Source: Microbacterium sufflavum (GTDB lineage Bacteria > Actinomycetota > Actinomycetes > Actinomycetales > Microbacteriaceae). From it: a stretch of DNA of 64,000 bases. This document shows, one piece after another, positions 43,150 through 51,952 of the stretch. The translations under genes and the position numbers were made by a program. The stretch is taken from assembly GCF_023091155.1 (NCBI RefSeq), contig NZ_JAHWXK010000001.1, positions 558,001 through 622,000 of the forward strand, given 5' to 3'. The notes beneath the pieces are model-generated. The model was given only the letters and a program-made list of their open reading frames with translations. It was not told the origin of the DNA and made no database searches. Each line of letters begins with the position of its first letter. Positions within the stretch are counted from its first letter, which is position 1.

Positions 43150-44115
43150 TCAGGCGGGGATGAGACCCTCGGCGGCGAGGTTCTCCCACAGTGCAGACGG
43201 GATCTCCCGCGCAGCGTACTCGGCGTTCTGCGTCAGCTGTGCGGGGCGACTGCCGCCCACGACCACCGAGCGCACCACGTCGGACTGCAGCGGGAACTGG
43301 ATCGCGGCCGCGGGCAGCGGCACCCCGTGGTCGGCGCACACCGCGGCGATGCGCACCAGCCGGTCCCACAGCTCGTCGGGCAGCTGCCCGTACTCGTAGC
43401 GTCCGTCGCGCCGCGGCTCGTTCGACGCGAGCAGCCCGGAGTTGAACACCGAGGCCGCCACGATGCCGGTCGAGGTCTCGCGGCACGCCGGCAGCACGTC
43501 GACCGCGGCGGGCTGTTCGAGCAGCGTGTACCGCCCGGCGACCATGACGAGGTCGAGGTCCGCGGCCCGCACCGACGCGGCGAGCGCCTCCGACACCATC
43601 GAGCCGATGCCGATCGCGGTCACCTCGCCGTCCGCACGCACCTGCTCCAGCGCGGGGAGGGCCTCCGCCAGCGCGAGGTCGAGGTCGTGGCGCTCGGGGT
43701 CGTGCAGGTAGAGCAGGTCGATGCGCTCGATGCCGAGGCGTTCGCGCGACTCGTCGAGGCTCGTGCGGATGCCCTCCGCCGAGAAGTCCCACACGCGCTG
43801 CAGGTCGTCGGGCACGTGGAAGTCGTTCGCGGTGTCGAGACCGCCCGCGTGGTCGGGGTTGGGGCGCAGCAGCCGTCCGACCTTGGTGGACAGCACGTAC
43901 TCGTCGCGGGGCTTCGTGCGCAGGAAGGCGCCGAGACGACGCTCGGACAGCCCGAGCCCGTAGTGCGGCGCGGTGTCGTAGAAGCGGATGCCGCTCTCCC
44001 ACGCCGCGTCCAGCACGGCCCAGGCGTCGTCGTCGGACAGCTCCCGGAACAGGTTGCCGACGTTCGCGGCACCGTAGCCGAGCGTCGGGACGGCCAGGCG
44101 GTCAGGCACCGACAT
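43150..44115 (-). CDS. L-fucose (D-threo-aldose) 1-dehydrogenase, AKR family
   Basis: 321 residues from the ATG at 44115 (GTG at 44121 is the alternative). AKR tetrad complete: Asp47, Tyr52, Lys78, His138 ([28 protein letters not shown]). Oxidises L-fucose (or D-arabinose, L-galactose) to the lactone. Overlaps the fuconate dehydratase by 14 bp, so translation is coupled. Neighbours define the pathway more strongly than the sequence does. Confidence 0.9.
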   Translation of the reverse strand: MSVPDRLAVPTLGYGAANVGNLFRELSDDDAWAVLDAAWESGIRFYDTAPHYGLGLSERRLGAFLRTKPRDEYVLSTKVGRLLRPNPDHAGGLDTANDFHVPDDLQRVWDFSAEGIRTSLDESRERLGIERIDLLYLHDPERHDLDLALAEALPALEQVRADGEVTAIGIGSMVSEALAASVRAADLDLVMVAGRYTLLEQPAAVDVLPACRETSTGIVAASVFNSGLLASNEPRRDGRYEYGQLPDELWDRLVRIAAVCADHGVPLPAAAIQFPLQSDVVRSVVVGGSRPAQLTQNAEYAAREIPSALWENLAAEGLIPA

Positions 44116-45397
44116 GCGCACCCGTCCAGGTGTACTCGGCGATGCTGTCGGCCTTCATCTCCATGCCGGTACCCGGCGCGGTGGGCGCCATGTACGAGCC
44201 GCCCTGGATGTCGGTCGGCACGACGAAGTGCTCGTGCAGGTGGTCGACGAACTCGATCAGCCGGCCCTCGCGCGTGCCCGAGACGGCGACGAAGTCGAAC
44301 ATCGACAGGTGCTGCACGGCCTCGCACAGCCCGACGCCGCCGGCGTGCGGGCAGACCGGCACGTCGAACTTCGCGGCGAGCAGCAGGTTCGCGATGTTCT
44401 CGTTGACCCCGGCCACGCGCACGGCGTCGATCTGCATGACGGAGATCGCGTCGGCCTGCAGCAGCTGCTTGAAGATCATGCGGTTCTGCGCGTGCTCGCC
44501 GGTGGCGACGCGGATGGGCGCCACCCCGCGGGCGATCTCGGCGTGCCCGAGGATGTCGTCGGGGCTCGTGGGCTCCTCGATCCAGGCGGGGTGGAACTCG
44601 GCGAGGGCGTTCACCCACTCGATCGCCTCCGACACCTCCCAGCGCTGGTTGGCATCGATCGCGATCGGGAAGTCGGGGCCGCACACCTCGCGCGCCTTGC
44701 GGAAGCGGCGGATGTCGTCCTGCAGGTCGGCGCCGACCTTGAGCTTGATCTGCGTGAAGCCGTCGGCCATCGCCTCGCGCGCCAGGCGCTCGAGCTTCTC
44801 GTCGGAGTAGCCCAGCCACCCCGGGCTGGTGGTGTAGCCGGGGTAGCCGGTGGCGAGCAGCTGCTGCTCGCGCTCGGCGCGGCCGGGCTCGGCGGCGCGG
44901 AGGATGTCCAGCGCCTCGTCGCGGGTGAGGGCGTTGGTGAGGTAGCGGAAGTCGACCAGGTCGACCAGCTCCTCCGGCGTCATCCGGGCGAGGAGCTGCC
45001 ACAGCGGCAGGCCCGCGCGCTTGGCCTTGATGTCCCACAGCGCGTTGATCACGGCGCCGATGGCCATGTGCATGACGCCCTTCTCCGGCCCGAGCCAGCG
45101 CAGCTGCGAGTCGCCGATGATCTCGCGGAAGGTGCCGCCCATGTCGTCGAGCAGCGGCTCGAGCTCCCGGCCGACCAGGTGCCCCGCGAGGGCGTCGATC
45201 GCAGCCACCTGCACGTCGTTGCCCCGTCCGATCGTGAACACGAACGCGTGCCCCTCGATGTCGTCCTCCGCATCCGTGCGCACGATGACGTACGCGGCGG
45301 AGTAGTCGGGGTCGGGGTTCATCGCGTCCGACCCGTCCAGGCTCAGGGACGTAGGGAAGCGGATGTCGGTGGTGTCGAGGGCGACGATACGGCTCAC
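44102..45397 (-). CDS. L-fuconate dehydratase
   Basis: 431 residues, enolase superfamily (mandelate racemase subgroup). Opens [36 protein letters not shown], as in bacterial and human (ENOSF1) fuconate dehydratases. Acid/base and metal residues: Lys218 and Lys220 (IKLKVG), Asp248, Glu274 (WIEEP), Glu301 (ATGEH), His351 (CPHAGG). Converts L-fuconate to 2-keto-3-deoxy-L-fuconate. The GTG at 45397 is preferred: GGAGAGG lies six bases upstream and the N-terminus then fits the family; the ATG at 45412 would add five residues. Confidence 0.95.
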   Translation of the reverse strand: MSRIVALDTTDIRFPTSLSLDGSDAMNPDPDYSAAYVIVRTDAEDDIEGHAFVFTIGRGNDVQVAAIDALAGHLVGRELEPLLDDMGGTFREIIGDSQLRWLGPEKGVMHMAIGAVINALWDIKAKRAGLPLWQLLARMTPEELVDLVDFRYLTNALTRDEALDILRAAEPGRAEREQQLLATGYPGYTTSPGWLGYSDEKLERLAREAMADGFTQIKLKVGADLQDDIRRFRKAREVCGPDFPIAIDANQRWEVSEAIEWVNALAEFHPAWIEEPTSPDDILGHAEIARGVAPIRVATGEHAQNRMIFKQLLQADAISVMQIDAVRVAGVNENIANLLLAAKFDVPVCPHAGGVGLCEAVQHLSMFDFVAVSGTREGRLIEFVDHLHEHFVVPTDIQGGSYMAPTAPGTGMEMKADSIAEYTWTGAHVGA

Positions 45398-45439
45398 GGG
45401 ATTCCTCTCCATGCACGGGACTTCTTCCGTGCGGATCCC

Positions 45440-45468
45440 TTGGAGTGTAAACATCCGATGTCTATACT
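45440..45468 (+). promoter_or_regulatory. promoter and operator of the fucose hydrolase/dehydrogenase genes
   Basis: TTGGAG (45440-45445) and TATACT (45463-45468) with a 17-bp spacer; between them ACATCCGATGT (45451-45461), inverted around CCG. The site lies between divergent fuconate dehydratase and FAH genes and could control both. Confidence 0.65.
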
Positions 45469-45519
45469 GTCAACGAGACCGGCCGCCGCAGAGCGGCTTC
45501 CCGAACGATCAGGAGAATC

Positions 45520-46380
45520 ATGAAGTTCGCGCGGCTCGGCACCCCTGGGGCGGAGATCCCCGTCCTCGTGGAGGGTGACCGCTACCTCGACCTCCGCCCA
45601 CTGACATCCGATGTCAACGGCGACTTCCTCGCCGGAGACGTCGCCGCCCGCGTCGCCGCCGCGCGCGACGCCGGAGAGCTCCCCGAGCTGCCCGACGCTG
45701 CGGGGATGCGCGTCGGCGCCCCCATCGCCCGCCCCAGCGCGGTCATCTGCATCGGCATGAACTACGCCGCGCACGCGGCCGAGTCCGGCTCCGAGCCGCC
45801 GACCATCCCGATCATCTTCCTCAAGACCCCGAACACCGTGGTCGGCCCGAACGACACCGTCACGATTCCGCGCGGCAGCGAGAAGACCGACTGGGAGGTC
45901 GAGCTCGGCATCGTGATCGGCGCCCGCGCCGCCTACCTCGACTCCCCCGACGAGGCGATGGCGCACGTCGCCGGCTTCGTCGCCGCGAACGACGTGTCGG
46001 AGCGCGACTTCCAGATGGCGGTGTCGGGCGGGCAGTGGTCGAAGGGCAAGATCGCGTTCGGCTTCAACCCCACCGGACCGTGGCTGGTCACGCCCGACGA
46101 GGTGGACCACCGGGCCCTCGGCCTCCGCAGCTTCGTCAACGGCGAGCCGCGGCAGGACTCGAACACGAGCGACATGATCTTCCCCGTCGAGCAGATCGTG
46201 CACCACCTGTCGCAGTACGTGACGCTGGAGCCCGGCGACCTGATCCTCACCGGCACCCCGCAGGGCGTGGCCCTGTCGGGCAAGTACCCCTACCTCGCCC
46301 CGGGCGACGTGGTGGAGATCGAGATCGACGGCCTCGGCCGGCAGCGACAGGAGTTCGTGGCATGGGAGGCGCAGAAGTGA
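45520..46380 (+). CDS. FAH-family 2,4-diketo-3-deoxy-L-fuconate hydrolase
   Basis: 286 residues of the fumarylacetoacetate hydrolase family. Metal-site segments: GMNYAAHAAE, DWEVELGIVIG near 127-137, NDVSERDFQ near 155 and LTGTPQGVALS near 245. Cleaves the 2,4-diketo-3-deoxy acid to pyruvate and L-lactate in the known non-phosphorylating fucose/rhamnose pathways. The start has AGGAGA eight bases upstream. A second copy of the fucose operator lies within its codons 28-32. Confidence 0.9.
   Translation: MKFARLGTPGAEIPVLVEGDRYLDLRPLTSDVNGDFLAGDVAARVAAARDAGELPELPDAAGMRVGAPIARPSAVICIGMNYAAHAAESGSEPPTIPIIFLKTPNTVVGPNDTVTIPRGSEKTDWEVELGIVIGARAAYLDSPDEAMAHVAGFVAANDVSERDFQMAVSGGQWSKGKIAFGFNPTGPWLVTPDEVDHRALGLRSFVNGEPRQDSNTSDMIFPVEQIVHHLSQYVTLEPGDLILTGTPQGVALSGKYPYLAPGDVVEIEIDGLGRQRQEFVAWEAQK
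45602..45616. promoter_or_regulatory. second fucose operator, TGACATCCGATGTCA, inside FAH gene
   Basis: Six-base arms TGACAT/ATGTCA around CCG, the strongest copy in the cluster, 141 bp downstream of the promoter -10. It encodes LTSDVN. Suits repression by looping with the upstream site. Confidence 0.55.
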
Positions 46381-47129
46381 GCGGAACGATGGACGGCCTG
46401 GTGGCGATCGTCACGGGCGGAGCCTCCGGCATCGGCGCGGCGATCGCCCGCCGACTGCACGACGACGGCGCCACGATCGCCGTGCTCGACCGCGACACGA
46501 CGAACGCCGACGAGCGCTTCGCCGCGTTCACCGCCGACGTGTCCGACCGCGCGAGCGTCGACGCGGCCGTGGCCGCGGTCGCCGAGCGCTTCGGCCGCAT
46601 CGACATCGTGGTCAACAACGCCGGCATCGGCGCGCAGGGCGACATCGCCGCGAACGACGACGACGAGTGGGCGCGCGTGCTCTCGATCAACGTGACCGGC
46701 ATCGCCCGCGTGACCTCGGCCGCACTGCCGTGGCTGCGGACGTCGCCCGCCGCCGCCGTGTGCAACACCGCGTCGATCGCCTCCACCACCGGCCTCCCGC
46801 AGCGCGCGCTCTACTCCGCGTCGAAGGGCGCCGTGTCGGCCCTCACCCGCGCGATGGCCGCCGATCACCTGCGCGAGGGCATCCGCGTCAACGCCGTGAA
46901 CCCCGGCACCGCCGACACCCCCTGGGTCGGACGACTGCTCGACACCGCCGCCGACCCCGCGGCCGAGCGCGCCGCCCTCGAAGCACGACAGCCCCACGGA
47001 CGGCTCGTCAGCCCGGACGAGGTCGCCGCGGCCGTCGCCTACCTGGTGGGACCGGGCGCGGGCTCGACCACGGGCACGTTCCTCGAGGTGGACGGCGGGA
47101 TGGCGCAGCTGCGGCTCCGCCCCGAGTGA
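46377..47129 (+). CDS. SDR family 2-keto-3-deoxy-L-fuconate dehydrogenase
   Basis: 250 residues. Cofactor motif TGGASGIG (13-20), NNAG near 83, catalytic Ser/Tyr/Lys in NTASIASTTGLPQRALYSASKG near 135-155 and a normal SDR end. In the known pathway this enzyme oxidises C4 of 2-keto-3-deoxy-L-fuconate to the diketo acid that the FAH enzyme cleaves. The GTG start overlaps the FAH stop (GTGA) and has GGGAGG eight bases upstream; an ATG at 46389 is the alternative. Confidence 0.9.
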   Translation: MSGTMDGLVAIVTGGASGIGAAIARRLHDDGATIAVLDRDTTNADERFAAFTADVSDRASVDAAVAAVAERFGRIDIVVNNAGIGAQGDIAANDDDEWARVLSINVTGIARVTSAALPWLRTSPAAAVCNTASIASTTGLPQRALYSASKGAVSALTRAMAADHLREGIRVNAVNPGTADTPWVGRLLDTAADPAAERAALEARQPHGRLVSPDEVAAAVAYLVGPGAGSTTGTFLEVDGGMAQLRLRPE

Positions 47130-47147
47130 CCTCGCACCCTCCCCGAC

Positions 47148-47186
47148 GAGAGGGCCCGGCGACTCCCTGAGCCGCCGGGCCCTCTC
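47148..47186. terminator. bidirectional terminator in the fucose cluster
   Basis: GAGAGGGCCCGGCG (47148-47161) and CGCCGGGCCCTCTC (47173-47186): perfect 14-bp stem, 11-nt loop, between convergent SDR and lactonase genes. No long T-run, as usual in high-GC bacteria. The remaining 118 bp to the lactonase stop hold a G-run (47293-47308) only. Confidence 0.75.
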
Positions 47187-47304
47187 GCGTGTGGCCTGCC
47201 GTGCGGAGTCGGTGCGGGATCGAAAACGTGCCGCGCAGGAGCTTCGGGGGTGACATATCGCACGCGCACCGCGCGACGGGATGGGGCGGACGGGGCGGGG
47301 GGGG

Positions 47305-48195
47305 TCAGAGGCGATAGAACGCGGCCGCGGTGTCGTGGAAGAGGGCGGCCCGGTCGATGCCGCGGGAGTCCGCCCACGTCGAGACCGCGTCGGCCCAGCG
47401 GCTGCGGGCGGTCGGCTGATACGTCGACGGGGCGTCCGAGGCGGCGTCCGTGCGGGCCGGGCCGACCGCGGAGACCGGCCAGTCGGTACCCCACATCAGG
47501 CGCTCCGGCCCGAAGACGTCGGCCGCGGTGTCCAGGAACGGCTCGAGCTGCACGAGGCTCCAGTCACCACCCGCCTCCGCCGGAAGACCCGACACCTTGC
47601 AGTACACCTGCGGGTGGCGTGCGAGCTCGGCGAGGTCGCGCTCCCACTCCGCGGTCGGGGCCAGCGGAGCGTGCGCGGTGCCGACCGCGGGCTTGCCGAG
47701 GTGATCCAGCACCATGCGCAGCTCGGGGATCGCGGCGGACAGCCGCGCGACGTCGGGCAGCTGCCACGACCGCACGCACGCGTCGAACGCCCAGCCGTGG
47801 GCCGCGACCTCTCGCGCGCCCGTCACGAACGCGGACGACAGCGCCACCGCATCCGGCTCGTCCTGCAGGATGTGCCGCACGCCCACCACCAGCGGCTCCG
47901 CCGTGAGGCTCTCCAGGTGGACGGTCGTGTCGGTGCCGCGGTCGAGTCGGGCACCCGCGACGATGCCGACCACCCCGAGCCGCTCGGCCTGTCCCGCGAC
48001 CCACCGCACCTCGTCGAGCTCGTCGTCGACCGCGGTGCCCGCCTGCACGAAGATCGCGCGCTCCTCGGTCGACCCGTCGATGCGGGCGCCCTCGATCTCC
48101 TCCGCGGCGAACCGCGCGGCGAGGGGCCCCTCCAGCCACGAGTAGGTCAGAACCTCCGGGTCCCACAGGTGCAGGTGCGAGTCGAGGGTGCGCAT
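47305..48195 (-). CDS. L-fuconolactonase (amidohydrolase_2 family)
   Basis: 296 residues. HLHLWD metal motif at 7-12, VLDHLGKP near 164-171 and MWGTDWPVS near 240-248. Opens the L-fucono-1,5-lactone produced by the AKR. Start at 48195: a longer in-frame ATG would lie across the operator of the divergent FCD gene. With fucU, AKR, dehydratase, SDR and FAH it completes the pathway. Confidence 0.9.
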   Translation of the reverse strand: MRTLDSHLHLWDPEVLTYSWLEGPLAARFAAEEIEGARIDGSTEERAIFVQAGTAVDDELDEVRWVAGQAERLGVVGIVAGARLDRGTDTTVHLESLTAEPLVVGVRHILQDEPDAVALSSAFVTGAREVAAHGWAFDACVRSWQLPDVARLSAAIPELRMVLDHLGKPAVGTAHAPLAPTAEWERDLAELARHPQVYCKVSGLPAEAGGDWSLVQLEPFLDTAADVFGPERLMWGTDWPVSAVGPARTDAASDAPSTYQPTARSRWADAVSTWADSRGIDRAALFHDTAAAFYRL

Positions 48196-48210
48196 GCCCC
48201 CATCCTGCCG

Positions 48211-48225
48211 TAGACATCCGATCAC
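48211..48225. promoter_or_regulatory. third fucose operator, TAGACATCCGATCAC
   Basis: Shares GACATCCGAT with the sites at 45451 and 45602, with a degenerate right arm. Lies between the divergent lactonase and FCD regulator genes, so it suits autoregulation. Confidence 0.55.
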
Positions 48226-48242
48226 TGTGCAAGGATGACGCC

Positions 48243-48920
48243 ATGGCTGTCACTGACGAGGCGATCGAGAAGATCAAGGCGATGATCGTGTCGGGCGAAC
48301 TGGCGCCCGGCGATCGCCTGCCCCCGGAGAAGGAGCTGTCCGAACGACTCGGGCTCTCGCGCAACTCGATGCGCGAGGCGGTCAAGGCGCTCGAGGTGAT
48401 CCGCGTGCTCGACGTGCGCCGCGGCGACGGCACCTACGTCACGAGCCTGGAGCCACATCTGCTGCTCGAAGCGATCGCGTTCGTGGTCGACATGCACGAC
48501 GACGACTCGATGCTGGAGATGTTCGCGGTGCGGCGAATGCTCGAGTCGCAGGCGACCGGGCTCGCCGCGACGCTCGGCAGCGAGGAGGCGATCGCGGCCG
48601 TGCAGGAGGAGGTCGCCGGCATCGACGCCGGCGTGAGCATCGAGGAGCTCGTCGACCACGACATCCGCTTCCACCGCGACATCGTGGCGATGGCGGGCAA
48701 CGCCTATCTGGCCAGCCTGATCGAGCACCTCAGCAGCCAGACCGTGCGGGCTCGCGTGTGGCGAGGGCTCACCGAGGGCGGCGCGGTCGAGCGCACGCTG
48801 TCGGAGCACCGCGCGATCGCCGACGCCATCGCCCAGCGCGACTCCGCTCTCGCCACGTCACTCGCCACGGCCCACATCGCGGGCGTGGAGCGCTGGCTGC
48901 GGCAGGCCGCGACCGCCTGA
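48243..48920 (+). CDS. GntR/FCD family regulator of the fucose cluster
   Basis: 225 residues; winged helix with EAIEKIKAMIVSGELAPGDRLPPEKELSERLGLSRNSMREAVKALEV in 5-55, then a complete FCD domain with HDIRFHRDIVAMAGNAYL near 139-156. Position at the end of the fucose gene set and three matching operators make it the likely regulator, probably with an L-fuconate-type acid as effector. Confidence 0.9.
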   Translation: MAVTDEAIEKIKAMIVSGELAPGDRLPPEKELSERLGLSRNSMREAVKALEVIRVLDVRRGDGTYVTSLEPHLLLEAIAFVVDMHDDDSMLEMFAVRRMLESQATGLAATLGSEEAIAAVQEEVAGIDAGVSIEELVDHDIRFHRDIVAMAGNAYLASLIEHLSSQTVRARVWRGLTEGGAVERTLSEHRAIADAIAQRDSALATSLATAHIAGVERWLRQAATA

Positions 48921-48950
48921 GCCGCACCGCGACGGAGCGAGCGGGGCGGG

Positions 48951-49613
48951 TCAGGCTCCCAGGCGCACCATGGCCGCGTCGAACTCGGCGGCGGAGGCGT
49001 CGCTGACCGGGTTGAACAGCACCTGGTCGAGCACGTCGGGGGCGGCGGTGAAGTAGGGCACGCCGGCGCGTCGGAGGCCGACCAGATCCTCCGCCGACCG
49101 CAGCGACGCGGCGAGCACGTTCGAGTCGGTCCCCGCGCACATCTCCTGCATCCGCGCGATCACGACCTCGCCGTCGACGCCCGCGTCGCGCATCCGGCCG
49201 AGGTAGGGCGCGAGGTACCGGGCGCCGATCGCGGCGCCCGCGAGGGCCTGCGCCACGGAGTACACGGCCGTGACGAGCACGGTCGCCCCGTCGCGCACGA
49301 GGGCGGACGCGGCCGCGAAGCCGTCGGGCGTGGCGGGGACCTTCACCGCGACCCGGTCGCCCAGCGCCCGGATGCCCTCGGCGTTGCGCAGGAAGGAGGC
49401 GGTGTCGCCACCCCAGGTCTGGAAGAACACCTCGCGGGCACCCTCCTCGACCCATCGGGCGTAGAGGTCGGGGATCTCCGCGGCGGTGCGGCCGCCCCGT
49501 TCGAGGATCGTGGGGTTGGTGGTGACCCCGTAGACCACGCCCGCGGCGAGCAGCCGGGAGACGCGGTCGACGTCGGCGCTGTCGACGTACAGGCGGGGCG
49601 CGATCGGGGTCAT
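48951..49613 (-). CDS. transaldolase / fructose-6-phosphate aldolase-like protein
   Basis: 220 residues, the short TalC/FSA-type of class I aldolase. Schiff-base Lys91 in VAVKVPAT and the signature YVDSADVDRVSRLLAAGVVYGVTTNPTIL at the N-terminus. It lies divergent from the ribokinase operon across the ACCTGT operator, so it is probably part of the same regulon, handling sugar phosphates. Could transfer or cleave a dihydroxyacetone unit; exact reaction open. Longer reading frames upstream would swallow the operator and are rejected. Confidence 0.88.
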   Translation of the reverse strand: MTPIAPRLYVDSADVDRVSRLLAAGVVYGVTTNPTILERGGRTAAEIPDLYARWVEEGAREVFFQTWGGDTASFLRNAEGIRALGDRVAVKVPATPDGFAAASALVRDGATVLVTAVYSVAQALAGAAIGARYLAPYLGRMRDAGVDGEVVIARMQEMCAGTDSNVLAASLRSAEDLVGLRRAGVPYFTAAPDVLDQVLFNPVSDASAAEFDAAMVRLGA

Positions 49614-49630
49614 CGGGGTCTCCTCGCGGG

Positions 49631-49674
49631 AACCTGTCGTTACAGGTTCGGTTTCGGCTAATGTAATGACAGCT
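49631..49674. promoter_or_regulatory. operators between transaldolase and ribokinase genes
   Basis: AACCTGT-CGT-TACAGGTT (49631-49648) is an inverted repeat with 7-bp arms, the strongest copy of the ACCTGT-N4-ACAGGT site. A weak second copy, TAATGT-AATG-ACAGCT, follows at 49659-49674. The pair architecture repeats that at 29067-29105. Confidence 0.65.
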
Positions 49675-49731
49675 CCGAGCCTAGTCAACGCCACCGGAGC
49701 GCCCGCGCTGTCGAGGAGGATCAGGAGCGAG

Positions 49732-50694
49732 ATGACACCCGCACACCCCGGCGACCGCACCGGCGTCGTCATCGTCGGCAGCGTCACGGCCGACGTCACC
49801 ACCTTCTCCGGTCGGCTGCCGGCCCGCGGCGAGACCATCCTGGGCGACGAGTTCACGCTCATGCTCGGCGGCAAGGGGGCGAACCAGGCGGTCGCGGCCG
49901 GACGCTCCGGTGCACGCACGAGCTTCGTCGGCTGCGTGGGAGACGACCTGTTCCACGACCTCGTGGTGGACGGGCTCACGGCCGCCGGCGTCGACCTCAC
50001 CCACCTGCGCACGGTCCCCGGCCCCACGGGCATCGCGCACATCCGCGTCGACGCGTCGGCGCAGAACGACATCGTGATGGTGCCGCTCGCGAACGCCGCG
50101 CTCAGCACCCCGCAGATCGACGAGGCGCTCACCGCCCTCGCCCCCACCACCTCCGTCCTGCTGACCCAGCTGGAGACGCCGTCGGCGCTGACCGCCCACA
50201 TCACGGCGCGCGGCCGGGAGCACGGCATGACCGTGATCCTCGACCCCGCCCCCGCCGCGGAGCTCCCGCCCGCCCTCTGGCGCAGCATCGACATCGTCAC
50301 GCCCAACGAGACCGAGGCGTCGCTCATCAGCGGCATCGAGGTGACCGACGCGGCGTCGGCCGAGCGCGCGGGCCGCTGGTTCCTCGCCCAGGGCGTGGGC
50401 GCCGCGGTCGTCACGCTCGCCGGACAGGGGTCGTGCGTGGTCACCGCGGAGGGCGCGACGGTCGTCCCGCCGTTCCCCGTCGAGGCCGTCGACACCACGG
50501 CCGCGGGCGACGCCTACGCGGGCTACCTCGGTGCCGCCCTCGCGAGCGGCAGCACCCTCACCGACGCCGTGCGCCTGGCGACCGCCGCCGGCGCCCTCGC
50601 CGTCACGAAGCAGGGCGCGTCGCCGAGCCTTCCGCACCGCGCCGAGGTCGACGCGTTCCTCACCGAGCGCGAGACCGCCCCCGTCGCGAACTGA
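49732..50694 (+). CDS. rbsK: PfkB-family carbohydrate kinase, ribokinase-like
   Basis: 320 residues. GGKGANQA substrate motif at 46-53, and the C-terminal DTTAAGDAYAGYL with the catalytic Asp near 260. The ATG at 49732 has AGGAG upstream; extending to 49666 would place the operator inside the gene. Phosphorylates D-ribose or a related sugar; rbsD follows at 16 bp, supporting ribose. Confidence 0.88.
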   Translation: MTPAHPGDRTGVVIVGSVTADVTTFSGRLPARGETILGDEFTLMLGGKGANQAVAAGRSGARTSFVGCVGDDLFHDLVVDGLTAAGVDLTHLRTVPGPTGIAHIRVDASAQNDIVMVPLANAALSTPQIDEALTALAPTTSVLLTQLETPSALTAHITARGREHGMTVILDPAPAAELPPALWRSIDIVTPNETEASLISGIEVTDAASAERAGRWFLAQGVGAAVVTLAGQGSCVVTAEGATVVPPFPVEAVDTTAAGDAYAGYLGAALASGSTLTDAVRLATAAGALAVTKQGASPSLPHRAEVDAFLTERETAPVAN

Positions 50695-50710
50695 CCAGCC
50701 AGGAGCACCG

Positions 50711-51115
50711 ATGCGCAAGACGTCCACCACGATCAACCCCGCCCTGTCCCGGGTGATCAGCGAGACCGGCCACACCGACACGATCGTCGTGACCGACGCC
50801 GGCCTTCCCATCCCCCCGGGGTCGGAGCGCATCGACCTGGCCTACCGCCCGGGCGCCCCCGCCTTCCTCGACGTGCTCGACACCGTGCTCGCCGAGCTCG
50901 TGGTGGAGGGCGCCACGGTATCCGCGGAGGTCGCGGAGAAGAGCCCCGAGGTGCTGGACGCCCTGCGCGAGCGCTTCGCCGGGATGGGCTTCGAGATCGA
51001 GCTGGTGCCGCACGTCGAGTTCAAGCAGCGCACCCGCACGGCACGGGCGTTCGTGCGCTCCGGCGAGTTCACCCCGTATGCGAACGTGATCCTGCACGCG
51101 GGGGTGGCGTACTGA
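50711..51115 (+). CDS. rbsD: D-ribose pyranase
   Basis: 134 residues, RbsD/FucU family with catalytic His21 (ISETGHTDTIVVTDAGLPIPPG) and the RbsD end (FVRSGEFTPYANVILHAGVAY). Interconverts beta-pyranose and beta-furanose forms so that ribokinase gets its substrate. AGGAG ribosome site; stop overlaps the next ATG by one base. Confidence 0.92.
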   Translation: MRKTSTTINPALSRVISETGHTDTIVVTDAGLPIPPGSERIDLAYRPGAPAFLDVLDTVLAELVVEGATVSAEVAEKSPEVLDALRERFAGMGFEIELVPHVEFKQRTRTARAFVRSGEFTPYANVILHAGVAY

Positions 51116-51927
51116 TGACCACCGTCGAGGACGCGATCGACCGCCACTCCGCCGCCCCCATGTACGACCAGCTGCGGCAGCTGATCATCGACGGCATCGC
51201 CCGCGACGGCCTGCAGCCCGGCGACCCGCTGCCCGGCGAGCACCGCCTGTGCGAGCGCTACGGCATCTCGCGCACGGTCGTGCGCCAGGCGCTCGCGCAG
51301 CTCGAGCACGAGGGGCTGGTCGAGCGGGTGAAGGGCAAGGGCACGTTCGTCTCCCGCCCGCGCACGAGCGAGAGCCTGGTGCACACCCTCGTCGGCCTGT
51401 ACGACGACGTGGAGCGTCGCGGCGGGCACGTGCACAGCGACGTGCTGCGGCACGAGCAGACCGTGGCCGACGAGGAGGTCGCGCTGGCGCTGGAAGTGCC
51501 GGTCGGGTCGCCCGTGGTGGCGCTCGAGCGGCTGCGGCACGTCGACGGGGAGCCCTGGTCGCTGTCGACCACGTGGATGCCCGAGGCCGTCGGCGGGGTC
51601 ACGCTCGGCGCCGACCTGACCGAGGGGTCGCTGTACCGGCTGCTGGCGATGCACGGCATCGTGGCGACGCACGGCGTGCGCTCCGCGGAGGCGACCGTCG
51701 CCACGCACGAGCAGGCGCAGCACCTGGGCGTCAGCGCCGGCTCGGCCCTGCTCCGGCTGCGCAGCGTCAGCCGCAGCGAGGACGGCACGCCCATCGAGTA
51801 CTTCATCGCCTACCACCGCGGCGACCGTTCGCGCTTCGAGTTCCAGTTGCAGCAGGAGCAGTCGCAGGCGTCGCTGCTGCACGTCGACGGCGACGGCGGG
51901 GCCTCGCCCGCGGGTACCGTCGGCTGA
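51115..51927 (+). CDS. GntR/UTRA (HutC-type) regulator
   Basis: 270 residues. GntR winged helix in 15-80 ([27 protein letters not shown] ... [31 protein letters not shown]), then a UTRA effector domain (about 90-255) as in HutC, NagR and TreR. Coupled to rbsD by TGATG. Best candidate to bind the ACCTGT-N4-ACAGGT sites at 49.6, 29.1 and 40.5 kb, with a sugar phosphate as probable effector. Confidence 0.9.
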   Translation: MTTVEDAIDRHSAAPMYDQLRQLIIDGIARDGLQPGDPLPGEHRLCERYGISRTVVRQALAQLEHEGLVERVKGKGTFVSRPRTSESLVHTLVGLYDDVERRGGHVHSDVLRHEQTVADEEVALALEVPVGSPVVALERLRHVDGEPWSLSTTWMPEAVGGVTLGADLTEGSLYRLLAMHGIVATHGVRSAEATVATHEQAQHLGVSAGSALLRLRSVSRSEDGTPIEYFIAYHRGDRSRFEFQLQQEQSQASLLHVDGDGGASPAGTVG

Positions 51928-51939
51928 GGGCAGCCCCAC

Positions 51940-51952
51940 TACGCTCGAAGAC
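51940..51952 (+). promoter_or_regulatory. leaderless promoter, TACGCT-N7-ATG
   Basis: TACGCT at 51940-51945 and seven bases before the ATG at 51953. Confidence 0.5.

Noticed and set aside
47281..47310. G-run (GGGGCGGGGGGGG) as a G-quadruplex or recombination site.
   Set aside because: It does not form four separated G-tracts of adequate spacing and overlaps the end of a gene; no evidence of function.
49666..49731. Upstream ATG at 49666 as ribokinase start.
   Set aside because: It would begin between the two operator copies, has no ribosome site, and adds 22 residues not seen in the family; the ATG at 49732 has AGGAG.
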